From Erythrobasidium yunnanense (Eukaryota; Basidiomycota; Cystobasidiomycetes; Erythrobasidiales; Erythrobasidiaceae): DNA of 64,000 bases. The notes beneath the pieces were generated by a model. The model saw only the letters and a list, made by a program, of their open reading frames with translations. It was not told the origin of the DNA and ran no database searches. Position numbers and translations under genes: made by a program. Positions within the stretch are counted from its first letter, which is position 1; every line of letters starts with the position of its first letter. Of this stretch, positions 11,548-23,634 are shown piece after piece. The stretch covers positions 372,001-436,000 of the forward strand of contig BCJC01000001.1 in the NCBI GenBank assembly GCA_001600175.1, written 5' to 3'.

Positions 11548-12900
11548 ATGCGAACTGCCATCTCCCTCTCCGTTTTAGCAGGCTTCACGACGGTGCATGT
11601 AGCAGCCGTCAGCTGTGCATAGATTCCATTCTGATGCATTTCAAGGACCCAGCTAAATCTGGTCCTCTCCAGCCAACTGTTCATGCGGGTACCGCTTAAC
11701 AAGATATGGGAACGTATACTTCCCGTTCAGCAAGACGATAGACTTCACTCAGCTCAAGAGCTTAGACGATCTGAACGGCCAAGAATTATCCTATAATATC
11801 GACTACCAGATGGGTTCAGCTTCAGACGACGATGGCACTATATGCGTCGGGAAAGCTGCCAACTACAGATTCACGGGAACCGAGAATGGGCTCCAATTAG
11901 TTGTACCTGGTGGACAGACTGCTGGCGCAGGCAGAAACATCACGGGCGCAGAAATTTACTTCCAGCAAGATATTCTCTACGGCGTGATGACAGCCAATAT
12001 GAAGCTCGACTCCACGCCGGGAACGTGTCAATCTATTGTAAGCTCTTTGAAATGGCGCATCAAGGGCGACATGATGCTGAAAGCTATGGATCAGTTCACC
12101 TACGCCGCCGATCATGAGGAGGATGGTGAGCACTTTCTGAGCCTTGTACAAACGTCATCCGGCTGAAAGGATACCATACTCAGGTGACGAGCAAGACATC
12201 GAAGCTCTTTCCGCATCCCTTTTGAATGCCAGCTCCATCAACACTCCCGGTACGCTAGTATCTGATTGCTTGCTCTGCTTTTAGGTCCTAGAACTGACCA
12301 TATATGTCGTCGCCAGGCATCCAGCTCACGAATTTCGATCCAACTGACCCCTCAAGCAGTAGAGCACAGACTGTTATAAACGAATTCCCCTTCGACCCCA
12401 CGCAAGACTTTCATAATTACACGTATGTCAGCAGACAATTGGCACATTACATATGAGGTGACCTACTGAGCTTCCTACTAACTAGTATTGCCTGGCTGCC
12501 TGCTGGTAATACCAGCTACTTCCTGGACGATTACCAGTCGCCAGCGCCATCCAAATATCGTGAGCGTCAAGCCTTAGCATTGTCCCCCTGCCTCTACGAC
12601 CTGTATAAGAAGTTGTCTGAATCATCGTCTTTGCGCCGTACATGAAGCTTCGGTGAACCCTTCTCAAATCCTCATCAATCATTGGTCTACCGGGGACAGC
12701 AGCTTCACGCAGGTCTGCCATTTCCCCTAATCTCTCCCCTGCTCCACCACAGCGTCTGATGCGTTCTCTGATGAAATTAGGGCCCACCTAAGACGGAAGC
12801 TGTTCTCAGCCTGAAAACGCTCACGATCTACTATGCTACGAAAGACCACCGCTATCGTCTTAGGAGGAGCTGCCGAGAGGTGGACTACTGCCAAGTATAG
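11548..12900 (+). CDS. Secreted GH16-like glycoside hydrolase, copy 2
   Basis: Tandem paralogue of the upstream GH16-like gene with the same exon plan. The signal peptide starts MRTAISLSVLAGF, and the mature start is CSCGYRLTRYGNVYF. TGAEIYFQQDILYG and MKLDSTPGTC follow, then the active-site signature DEQDIE after DHEEDG, IAWLPAGNTSYFLD and VNPSQILINHW, ending SCREVDYCQV. The catalytic E-x-D-x-E is conserved and no frame break is visible. It differs from copy 1 mainly in the middle loop (DPTDPSSSR in place of DPKDPSGGT). Probably secreted and acting on fungal or plant wall glucan. Confidence 0.82.
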
Positions 12901-13849
12901 GAATCGACTAGGGCAAAGACGTCCTAAGCCCAGCTGCGGCATTGGTACCCAGAGATAGTTCTTCGTAGGGAGTCGAGACGCCTGATGCGGTCAGCGCCAT
13001 CTGCTGCTCCACACAGCCTGCCTCATGACGATTTCATGGAAGCGTACTAGCTTCTGTACTTCGCGCTGTTCAGACACAACGAGAGCCTGGCTACCGACTT
13101 GGACCAGTTCTTGGATGACTTGTAGATATGCTACAGAGCCATGTCGAATTGTCTTCGGCGTTTCGCCGCTCTTGCAGAATACATCAGCGCTGTCAAGCCT
13201 ACGGTTGGCTGACTATGAATATTATTGCTGCAAACAACTTCTTCCGGAGCACAACTACAGCTGCCATGGCCGGCTTGAGTGCTCAGGGTGGATTTGTCTA
13301 TTTGCAACAAAGCTCTTCGAACAGAAGATGATGGAATGGAAGAGGTTACGACTCAGGTGGTGGACTATGATTGGCGCGGCTGACAGGCGTCGTGCCCGCC
13401 AGATCTGTCCATCACATGTCAGCTGGATCCCATCGCGGTAAGAAGACCTTGTCAGTACAGTATGTCGAAAGATTGAAAAGCCTGGATGGAAGGCAGTTTC
13501 TTTACAAAGACAACAGGTATACTTTCTTGCCTGGTTGGATTGACCAGTGCTGAACGGAAAATAAAGCACAAGGCATGAATTTGGCCCATATATAGGTGTG
13601 GGTCAGACCCGAGCCACGTACAAGAGCAGTGGGGAAGAAGAGGAAGATACTACTATTCGATGACGAAGGGAAGAGGCAATGGAGGAGGAAAAGATACAGC
13701 AATTGTAGAAGGGCAGGATCGTGACGTGAAAGTACGAGGGGTCAGGCCTGGTGCATTGGCCGTACGAGCCTTGCCGGAGTAAGCAGCAGGCGCGAGTGAA
13801 GGTGCTAGTAAGCCTGCGGCTTGGTCCTCTTCTACCTTGCTCAAGTCGT
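12901..13849. other. Unassigned region, possible small minus-strand gene
   Basis: About 950 bp. Minus-strand frames around 13020-13160 and 13255-13569 look mildly protein-like (for example VAYLQVIQELVQ), and a CAG acceptor near 13260 could join pieces, but no family is recognised and no full exon chain could be built. Treated as unassigned, not as a gene. Confidence 0.3.
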
Positions 13850-14890
<1,041 letters not shown>

Positions 14891-15363
14891 ATCAGTACAT
14901 GTAGACGTAGTGAATGCACGTTCTGCCTACGAATTGCGCCTATCGTTACGGAAGGTCAAGTATGTAGATTTCGGCGCGCCCAGCAGAGAACGGCGAGGTA
15001 GATTGAAGGTATATGACAGCAGAACATCAGCTACTTTCACAGCTACATTAAAGGTCTCGCCCATGACTTACAGGCGACATTATCCTTTCCTTTCTATTCG
15101 CAGCGTTGAAAGGGAGCGAAAGAGCGAACGAGCGTGAAGGAGTGATGCCCTGCTAATGACCTGAATAGTGATATTCAAAGGTCTTGATTCAAGTTGAATT
15201 GAGGAGATCCCTTGCGACTTTCGGAGGAGTGCGCGCGAAGCGAGACAGGCTAGAGTCGCGATCCGGCAAGCCAGAGAAGGCCAATGACAAACATGGCCTC
15301 AAAGCCGAAGATACTCCGTAGACAAATGAAATTACTATGCAACATCCTCACGACTGCCTGATT
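14891..15363. other. Spacer between Ras 5' end and AlkB-like 3' end
   Basis: About 470 bp holding the Ras promoter and leader. No gene or repeat seen. Confidence 0.5.
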
Positions 15364-16792
15364 CTACATCATCTCCGATACATGGTCCCCTTTGCTCTCC
15401 CCTCATGTCGAGTACTTTGAAGTAGTTACATGACTTGCCCTCGTCTGCAAGTAGAGTTCAGTCAACAAGCATAGAGTAATCGACAAAGCACGCTTACTCG
15501 CTGTCCCAGCTATACACTGCCAAAAGTATCGCATATCTTGATCGATCACTCCAGTGCTTCCTGAAGCTTTCGCAGCGGCTTTGCCCTTCGCATCTGCGCG
15601 AAGCACAACACCAATCCCGCATTTGCAGATCGGAGTAGACTCAGGCCTGAAGTCTGGGCGGTAGAAACGGAATGTGATCTACATAAGGGCATTTTTAGCA
15701 GCGTTGGCGCATTTCAAGTGCGTCAACTGACATTGATCCGCTCGACGAATGTTTCAATCTTTCCATTTGGTCCTTTCAGCTTGAAGAGGTCTATACTTCG
15801 TGCAGGCGGGACAGAGTGCTTGTAATGCTCCTGGCAGCCGGCCTTCATGATACAGAGCGAGTTATGCGGTAATCGAATGTCGTAGGTACGTGGAGGAGGT
15901 GCATCCGGATGCTGAAGTGAAGGAACTCCTCGCAAACGAAAATTGCGCGTGACGCCTAAGCTCAAGGAAGCTATGGTAGGCGCTGGCCCTAAATAGGTCA
16001 TCTGATCTGAATGAGCACCGACAGTCTGTTCAGATACGTCAGCTTGTTACTCAGATAGGAATGGTCCAGTCTGCTCATGACTGAGCAGAAATGAAGCAGT
16101 CTGCTCACCCCGCTGGCACCCTTGTAGTTGTTTGCCGCAGCTACATTCCCTTCCCATGGACCATCATACTCCAGTGCAGCTCTCTTCCCTTTGCTTAGCT
16201 CCTTATTAACGAATTCATCGATAATCTTCTTCGCTTCAAGCATGGCAGGCGGAAAATACATCGACTCATCGAAGATATCGGTCGTCTTCTGGCCCATATA
16301 CCAATAATTGCCGTTCAAGCTCTTATCCACCATGTAGAAGCCTGTGGTATGCGCTGACTGGACGTGTTTATCGTTCATGAAGAACTTAGAGATTTGCCAG
16401 GTGGATGACTCCGCTAGCATGGTACGGAATAGCCCTTCAGCTAGTTCGGCAGGCAAGAAGTTTGAGTGCAGGGAACAAGGTGTATACTTTGCGACCTGCT
16501 CGGGAGTCGTGAGCAAGAGAGGCGGAAGAGACTTGTGTGAAGAGGAGGAGGATAGTGACGTCTTATCTCGTAGAATGTTATTGATTGAGTTTGACAAGCT
16601 CTTCTTATGGCTAGCTTTCTTGCCATCTGTCTCTCCCAGACACCGGATATCATCTGACGCGTCTTCGTCCGAATCCGAAAGACATATGGGACCTTCGTCT
16701 TTCTCTGCATCTTCCGTGAGATCTATTGGAACGGTGCAGGCAGCCGAAGACATCTTGCGACGCTTCGCTTGACTTCTCCCGGACGTGGTCAT
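15364..16792 (-). CDS. AlkB-like 2OG-Fe(II) dioxygenase with GRF zinc finger
   Basis: Predicted oxidative demethylase of alkylated nucleic acid, about 400 residues, nuclear. The N-terminal 100 residues are acidic and disordered, with a basic SQAKRRK patch and VPIDLTEDAE, which resembles a SUMO-interacting motif. The dioxygenase core contains NNYKGASG and then GAHSDQMTYLGP, where HxD binds iron. The distal His lies near EHYKHSVPP, and RINITFR matches the AlkB R-x-N-x-T-x-R motif. A C-terminal GRF-type finger follows: CKCG, FWQC and SCNYFKVLDM. ALKBH2/3-like enzymes with an added GRF finger occur in fungi. Four introns; the GASG|TVGAHSD junction restores frame. It ends CIGDDV. Confidence 0.86.
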
Positions 16793-17181
16793 GACTTGCG
16801 CTTGGGAAGGTCTGACGAAAGCAGGGCTATCTTCGCCCTATCTATCCTGGATGCTGCGATGGATGCAACATGGAAATAGCGGGTGCGATACGCTTCGCGC
16901 TCGTCGATTGCAAGGGAGACAACGCGCATTTTTACAAATCCGACTTTTAAGAGCGACGGCTCGTCTAAGTACTTGAGTTGATACGAGCTAGTTGAAGCAG
17001 CTCGAGCTAAGATACAGAGCCAGCATCAGTCTGCGCGAATACCGCCATCGCCAGGCTTTGCTGACCTGACCAGATGTTCTCCCACAGGACGGCATAAAAA
17101 GCTTCTATCGCTAGGGAAGGCAGTAGCAATAACACAGAAGACACCGTAACAACTCTGCTTGACAACCCGTACCGCCTGGAC
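16793..17181. promoter_or_regulatory. Divergent spacer between AlkB-like gene and unknown gene
   Basis: About 390 bp between two start codons on opposite strands. Both promoters must lie here. No specific element recognised. Confidence 0.35.
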
Positions 17182-17938
17182 ATGCCAAATCCTGGTCTGC
17201 CCACCGGTTCACGAACATCGTTTGCACGCACACAAACTACCATATTCTCGTATATGCCTAGCAAGAGATCGCAGAGGAGCGCGCTATCCTCCCTAGTCGA
17301 TAAGGGCCTGGATCGGTTCCTGTCGATAAAACCCAAGGCACCGCCATCGTCCAATGGTCGAACACGCAGCAGCTCGTACGGTACCGATAGCAGCTCTTCG
17401 TCAGCTAGTAGTGGTGCTCTCTCATCCTCTTCCAGTGGCAGTGAAGAAACACACTTCGAACGAAGTTCACGATCCTACAATGCGAAAGGCTCGCATCCCA
17501 AAACCCGGTCGCCTTCAGTTACATGGCCATACCGTGATCTAGGTGTCACTGAATGCTTGTTGAGTATGCGCGGTTGCATGAGAGCCTGAACTCACCTAAC
17601 GAATCTAGTCAGGCCTTCCAGACGATGAATGGGTCGGCTCAGACCATCTTGGCTTAAAGCATTACCTCGGAGCATGCCGAGCGTATAGTCGTTATGCCAA
17701 AAGTCAAGCTAGGCTGACGATCTTTGACATTCCCTACGATCATGACGGCTGGAATACTGCGAGCCTGGCCAAGGTGAAAAGTGCTGTGTTGGCGGACTCT
17801 GCATTCACCGGCTTCACTAAGAGCGAACAAAATCATGTCCTGGGTTGGCTGGCCGGAGCTCAGTGTCTTCAGCTGGATGCGGAGTGGCACGAAGCGAAAG
17901 CAGGTGGAACAGGGTCCCGCAGTGGTGCGAGAAGGTGA
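17182..17938 (+). CDS. Hypothetical protein, Ser-rich N-terminus
   Basis: Not recognised. The first exon encodes a basic and serine-rich segment (SSSSSASSG and similar runs). A probable intron near 17565-17625 joins it to a globular-looking second part with YLGACRAYSRYAK, LTIFDIPYDHDGW and HVLGWLAGAQCLQLD, ending at a TGA near 17938. About 230 residues. No signal peptide or membrane segment. It may start at the third Met (MPSKRSQ). The second part has no stop over about 300 nt and a protein-like composition, which is the main support. Confidence 0.55.
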
Positions 17939-18298
17939 CAGTAAGGCTCAAGGAAAGTATGAGATGGCTTTCAGTGGTACCGGAGTAGCCTGTATATCAA
18001 GCCAGCAGTACACGTTCTTGCGATTCCATCGACTCCCGCACTAGCATCTTCGCATGAAACAAGAGCGCCGGACGTGATTGCTACACGGCACAGGAAGGTG
18101 TTCTATGCATTGGTACGTAGAAGCTTGTGTTTGAAGCTGATGATCTTGACCATAACCGGGGTGACGTACGCACGTGTGCCACCTGAGGCGAGGTTAGCCG
18201 GACTTCAGGTTTGCTTCTTACCATCCAGCCCAAGAGCAACTCACCAGCACAAGCCGACAGCTTCTAATCCTACTCGAATATCTACTCATCGTTTCAAC
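17939..18298. other. Intergenic spacer
   Basis: About 360 bp upstream of the six-cysteine protein gene. Nothing recognised beyond a presumed promoter. Confidence 0.45.
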
Positions 18299-18978
18299 AT
18301 GTATATTCCTCTGCAGCAACTCTTTACGGCCGGACTCTTTGCGGGGGTCCTCAAAAAGGGCAAGCAGGGAGAGATCAGTTCCGGGGAGATCCTCGACTTT
18401 TGCAATGAAGTCGTGAGTATGACATGCAGCAGAAGCTCTGCGTCAAGGCCTGCTCTGCATCAGGCTTGCGCTGCACATAGCTGACGGGTGATCATGCCAT
18501 GTTCCAGTGCGTGGACGAAGACTTACGTCAACACTGCACTCGCCCTTTCCTAATGGAAAAATCAAAGTGTTACAATGTTAGTTTACACTGAACTGCTTGC
18601 TGTCGATGCTGAGCTTTTCCCGGCTCAGTTCGAGTGGAGCACCGAGGGCAAGCTCTCGCACACCACCATGGAGATCCGAGATGCCAAATCTAGCGAGATC
18701 GTAAGCATTAATATGGTTTGCCTCGTCTCTGTTTGCCATGTACTGACTTCTCATCGCGCCTTTCCTGCACCTGTTCCTTGGCTTCCAAAAGGTCTACTAC
18801 CGAGACACCAACGGCGACTACACTGCTGAGAAGAACGAGCTAGTTTACGTGGACTTCAAAGTGAGCGCGCTTCGCTGTGTCTTCCATGATCGGGTGTATG
18901 CTGACTTGTCTACAATTTCAGCCGAAGATCGGCGGATGCAACTCCACTGTAGAGTACACCATCAAGACCTGCGAATAA
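18299..18978 (+). CDS. Small six-cysteine protein, possible secreted effector
   Basis: About 130 residues in five exons, family not recognised. The N-terminus (QQLFTAGLFAGVL) could be a short signal peptide, though it is weak. The spliced protein contains six cysteines, in FCNEV, CVDED, HCTRP, KCYN, GGCNST and KTCE, which would allow three disulfides. Other segments are FEWSTEGKLSHTTMEI and VYYRDTNGDYTAEKN. It ends KTCE. Each junction uses a good GT donor and CAG acceptor and keeps the frame. Size and cysteine content fit a secreted effector-like protein; secretion is inferred. A direct repeat starts at the stop codon. Confidence 0.65.
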
Positions 18979-19062
18979 GCGGCGATCGCTGTCTGTTTCA
19001 CTATACTTCTCTGCGATCGCTGTCTCTTTCGCTACACTGGATAAGCGGCGATCGCTGTCTGT
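18975..19062. repeat. Three-copy direct repeat after the six-cysteine gene
   Basis: ATAAGCGGCGATCGCTGTCT occurs at 18975 and again at 19041, each followed by GT. A shorter copy GCGATCGCTGTCT lies between them at 19013-19025. The first copy contains the stop codon of the preceding gene, and each core holds the palindrome GCGATCGC. It looks like a local duplication in the 3' untranslated region. Confidence 0.8.
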
Positions 19063-19355
19063 CTTTCCATACTTTCGGCCCATATGGCGTCCACTCTGTA
19101 ACGTAGCATCTATCTCCGCATATACTTCAGCTCTCAAGCAATACTTTACTTTCTATAACCTTTCGCGCGTCCCCCTTTCCACTTTCCCTCTGACCACCTT
19201 TCCTTTGTACACGCGCCCCTTCTATCCTCCCGCACCTTTTGCTGCTCTGGCCTACATAAGCAGCACCCTGAAGCTGCCCTCTCTCGTCTGTTCCTACCAA
19301 GCGCAAGGCCACTCGGTAGTTTAACCCAAAAGGCCACCTCACAAAGCCTCCCAAA

Positions 19356-20009
19356 ATGGTGCAATTCAAGATGACCTTCAAAACGGCATTCGCCTGCTCA
19401 GCTTTAGCAATGCTTGTGCCTCTGACATTCTGTGAGTACCTCCGCCAGCTTCAGCTCTGTGCTCGCACTCGCTCATGCGCTTGCTTGCTGGACGCATCAA
19501 AAAGCTGTGCTCCTGCATCGACACCTGACAGCAGAGGCTCAGATGGGGTTGCAAGTATACGAAGACGTATTCGAAGCAGACTTCGATGCCATGCATGTGT
19601 GGGACACGCCCTCGAACGACCTGAAGGCGCACCTGCAACGGCGGCAGAAAACATCATCCTCTGATTCCGCCTCCACTACACCAGAAAGCTCATCAAATGT
19701 TGTGCGCAAGAACGGATGCTGCTGGAGCTGCCAGATCGAGGGGACGTATACAAAACCCATCTACTTGGTACTTGGCATGTCAGTGGGCATAGTCTTCGGA
19801 ATGCTGGTGAGCAACAGTTCACTGGAGACGTCAAGATGTCAGAGCTGACGTGGCCCCAATTACCAGATTTTCGGCGCTATTGGATGGTACAATGGCAAAC
19901 TGCCTCCAGGAGGAGCTGCAGCTGGAGGAGGAATGGTAAGCACACGCAGCGACCCGTAAATGGAGATATGCTAACTGCCTCTAAACAGGGCGGTGGTGGC
20001 ATGTACTAA
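19356..20009 (+). CDS. KGC-W/IEG single-pass membrane protein, copy 1
   Basis: Family not recognised; about 146 residues in four exons. Order: signal peptide (FACSALAMLVPLTF), an intron, a luminal spacer (AQMGLQVYEDVFEADF, then Ser/Thr-rich), the motif VVRKNGCCWSCQIEGTYTKP, one hydrophobic helix (LVLGMSVGIVFGML|IFGAIGW, split by an intron), and a glycine-rich tail PPGGAAAGGGMGGGGMY. Two paralogues lie at 26.7-28.2 kb on the other strand with the same order and matching intron positions. Predicted type I membrane protein of the secretory pathway or plasma membrane. Function unknown. Start chosen at the first Met of the signal peptide; MTFKTAF is an alternative. Confidence 0.75.
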
Positions 20010-20570
20010 GCATGCATCGACATGGCACAACACGCAGAAAACATTTGGCGCCAGAACTCTATACGAAAAGACAAATAACGACACGAAGGCTCAGTCCTTT
20101 ACGAAACGGCGATATGATAACGACAAGCAAGCTGGAATGACTGGTACAGGCTTCTTCATGCTCTTGGGCATACTGTACTTTACTAGGCATTGTGTAACTC
20201 CATCATCGTCGATGACGCACTACGAACTACACTACAACTTCCATGTCTGATGGATTGACTTTGCTGATTACTGACTACTCTCAAGTCATACTGAGAACTG
20301 CATTGAGCCTTCTTCTGATAATAATCTTTTACAAAGTGACCTGCACTGGTCATAGCTTTCCTAGCTATACATGCTATCAAATATGAGGTGAAGTTACGTG
20401 CTGTTCTTGCATATCGAGTTTGCCGCGGTTGGCACATCGCCCTTCAGCTCGCAACAGCTTTCTGAAACTCCACAGGTCGTGCCGCTCGAGGATACTAGCT
20501 TAGTACCACCTTCAACTATTCGGGCCACAAAAGTCAGAACAATCGAACAGTCACCACAAATTAAAGACAG
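20010..20570. other. Convergent 3' spacer
   Basis: About 560 bp between two convergent genes. No coding frame of interest; presumably two 3' untranslated regions. Confidence 0.5.
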
Positions 20571-22848
20571 CTACGTACCCCTGTTGAGATAGCAGAAACC
20601 GGACGAGGTATAGGTGTACGAATAGCAGCCATTTGTCGAGTAGCACTTAGTCTGACATGCTGCCCTGGACCCAGGCTGGGAGGTGCCAAGGCCTCCACCT
20701 GCATTACAGTCGAAGTTGGCGTATATCGCGAAGTTACTATTTGCTACCGCTGGACACGTTGAAGATGGTTGTGCGGAAGTGGATGTAGTCGATGCACGAG
20801 ATGAGCTGCTACTTGTTGATGTTAAGCTTCCTCCAGATGAAGTTCCGACTTCTCGGCATTGATTGGCGACAGCGGCACTTGTGCGCAACTTCATGGCGCA
20901 ACAGTCTCTTTGGACTCCGCAGGTTGACCCAGATGCGGAACCAAGGTTGGATGCGACATCTAGAGTAAGTCAATCAGTCATTTTCCTTTTTGAGGGTTTG
21001 TCCATAGCGACATACTCGATGACATCCAGCATGTCTTGCCCGAGGTGTATGTGTAGGAATTGCAGTTGCCTTTGCTATAGCAAAGCGCTTGGCAGCCCGC
21101 CAGATCAGGCGTGTTCTGAGCTCCTAGATCTGCTCCAGCGTTGCAATCGTAATTCGTAAATTGGGAGAAGGTTCCAGCTGGCGGTACATTACAGCCGTTG
21201 CTTGAGGCGAAGTTATCGGCACAGACGGCTTGGACTGATGAACTGACACGCCCTTGCATAGTACAGCAACTAGCCAGGATACCGCAAAATGCTCCTCCGG
21301 ACGCTCCAACGTTGTATGGACCAGAGGCTGGAAAGAGCAGTATCAGTCTCTTTTCGTGATCGTGTAAACATGTATGCTCCGCGCTTACAGCTTGACATGT
21401 AGCAGCTACTGCCTCTAAGGGTGTATGTTCGGCAGCCATTGGTACTGTAGCATGCAGCTTGACATGCAGCTTCTGAGGCTGCAGTGACCGTGCCGACGTC
21501 CAAGCCTGCGTTACAATCATGTCCGGGGAAGGTGGCAAATTGGCCAGACTGGACGGGTGCACATGTAGCTGTAGGGAAGACGCTAGAAGAGGTTGATGTT
21601 GATGTAGCAGTAGTGCTCGTAGCTCTCGTAGAAGTGGAAGACGAAGAAGAAGAAGAAGATGACGAGCGAGTTGATGAGGAGGAAGCGGGCATTGGCTGCG
21701 CTACGGCATTATAGCATGCAGCATTCGGGCCTGAGGCAACAAGTTGAGAGTTTGCGCAGCAACCGCCAATTATGCCACAGTTCACTCCACTCGAAGAAAC
21801 GAGAGAAAAGGGCCCGGATGCTGGAGACAACAACATTAGCCATTGATGTTCGGGCATGACGAAGATCAGGTCTTACCGCTCGTCAAGTAGCAATTTCCTG
21901 AAGAGGAAAGCGTGAATGTCCTGCATCCAGGTGTGTCTTCGCACTTCGATTGGCAGGCTTGCCAGGAAGGCTGAGCTGAGTATCCCAAATTGCCGCCAGC
22001 GGCACAATCGTAGGAAGGGTAGATAGCATAGGTGCTGTCTGAGACAGCTGCACAGGTGGGGGTCGCTATGGCGCTGCTAGATGTGGAAGTACTGGATGAT
22101 CTTGTAGAGGTTATTGAGGTCGAGCGAGTCGTGAGCGATGCGCCGGCCGAATAATCTGTCCCAACGTTGGAGCAGGAAGCTGTTGTTGAGGCAGGCAGAG
22201 TTGTCGCGAGTGCGCAACACGATGAGGCGATTCCGCACACGTATCCTGAACGGGCTGCCGGAGCATAACCTTTGGTGACTGTTCAGAAGCAATGTTAGCT
22301 TGGCTGATGAGGGCTTTTCCATGGGTTGACGTACCACTCGTGAGATAGCAATTGCCACCGGGATGGAAAGTGAACGTGGTACAGCCGTCTATTGATGCGC
22401 AACGCGCCTGGCAAGCTGCGGCTGACGGCTGATTGGTGTAGCCCAGATCTTGTCCGGCCGCACAGTCATAACCAGACAGCACTGCGAAGCTATCGTCGGC
22501 CACTGGCGCGCAAGTAGCTGTGGGTTGCGCTGTGCTGGTGGTCGTGGTTGCTGAAGGGCCTCGCTTCCTGTTGTGATGCACGCGAGGCGCGTGAGGGTTC
22601 ACTTGGCCACGCTTGATTCGCCCAGATACTGCCAATCGAGTATGTGACTCAGCAACTGCCGAACACAAGCAGTATGTTCAGGTGATGCACTTACCATCAT
22701 TTGGCTGAGCATGCCTCAGTCTGTTTCGCATGCCTACTACATTTCTCTTGTTGTTGAACGTCTCGAAGTCTGCGCGAAGCGAAGCCATCGCTTGTCCAGC
22801 CAAAAGGGCGGTCAGCAACAAAACTCCAGCCCTGGCCTCCGAGAGCAT
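20571..22848 (-). CDS. Secreted modular protein with five PAN/Apple-like domains
   Basis: Secreted, probably wall-associated protein of about 650 residues. It has a signal peptide (GVLLLTALLAGQAMA) and a basic segment (HHNRKRGP), then five PAN-like repeats, at about 22335-22515, 21875-22057, 21385-21566, 21020-21200 and 20575-20755. Each has a DC-AG-LG start, an ACQ-x2-C pair, GC followed by a FTF/YTY strand, and a final CYL or CWM. Four short CG-x5-CC modules (for example VCGIASSCC) and long Ser/Thr linkers separate them. PAN domains bind protein or carbohydrate, so adhesion is plausible. It ends CYLNRGT without a membrane anchor. WSC was considered, but the cysteine spacing fits PAN better. 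Confidence 0.8.
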
Positions 22849-23634
22849 CTCGACGATAAGCCTTTGAAAGAGAGTATAGGGTTAGTAGCAGGAAGAGACA
22901 CAGAGGAGTATAAGAGGATGAGGAAAGCCCTCAAACTGAATAGTTTTCTGCGAAATCAGCGAAACAAACGACGTCGATAAAAGCTCGGCATGCATGCATC
23001 AGGACCAAGATCATCGATAACGTGGTGTGCATTAGCGGTGTTTTGCATCCCAGTGTGAGGCAGAGAACGTGAACAATAACAAAGAAAAGCTGAACACGAC
23101 GCCCTCCTCCCCAATCCGGCCACCAGCGTCCTATTCTGGCAACGGCGATCTATAGAGCTGTTGTGGTTCGCTAATTTGCCGATAGATACTCCAGTAAACG
23201 CACGGCCGAAGACGTGTCTCAATAGATGTGCTGCCATCACGGATCAGCCTGCAGGCTGGCCAGGCAGCGCAGGTAACAGATCGGCTGATCTTGCGGGCGC
23301 AATCAAGCAGGAGAATAGCCGTGGACTACTTTATGCTGACGTCCACGTTATGCTTGCATTTCGAGGTCTTTTAGCGGAGTAAGCATAAGGGCAAGAAAGA
23401 GATGCCAATGGATCCGCCCACACAGCGGTGTCAGCGGATCATGACGGCAAGTAACAGAGAGCCCTCTTATTAAAGACATTCAGGATCAATCGGCGAATGT
23501 AGCATCCGCGAAAGAGCTTGTCCTGGTCCTTTGCACACCAGAAAATCTGACCTTATAGACCCATAGCTTTGATTGATTAGACACCGTTAAGAGACATATC
23601 TTGAAACTAGAAGATAGAGGAAATGAAGAGTTGT
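22849..23634. other. Spacer upstream of the PAN-repeat gene
   Basis: About 790 bp with no supported gene. Contains the promoter of the PAN-repeat gene and the 3' flank of the next minus-strand gene. Confidence 0.5.

Noticed and set aside
20571-22848. WSC-domain or hydrophobin-like identity for the repeat protein
   Set aside because: Cysteine order and the GC-FTF-CYL pattern fit PAN/Apple domains better.
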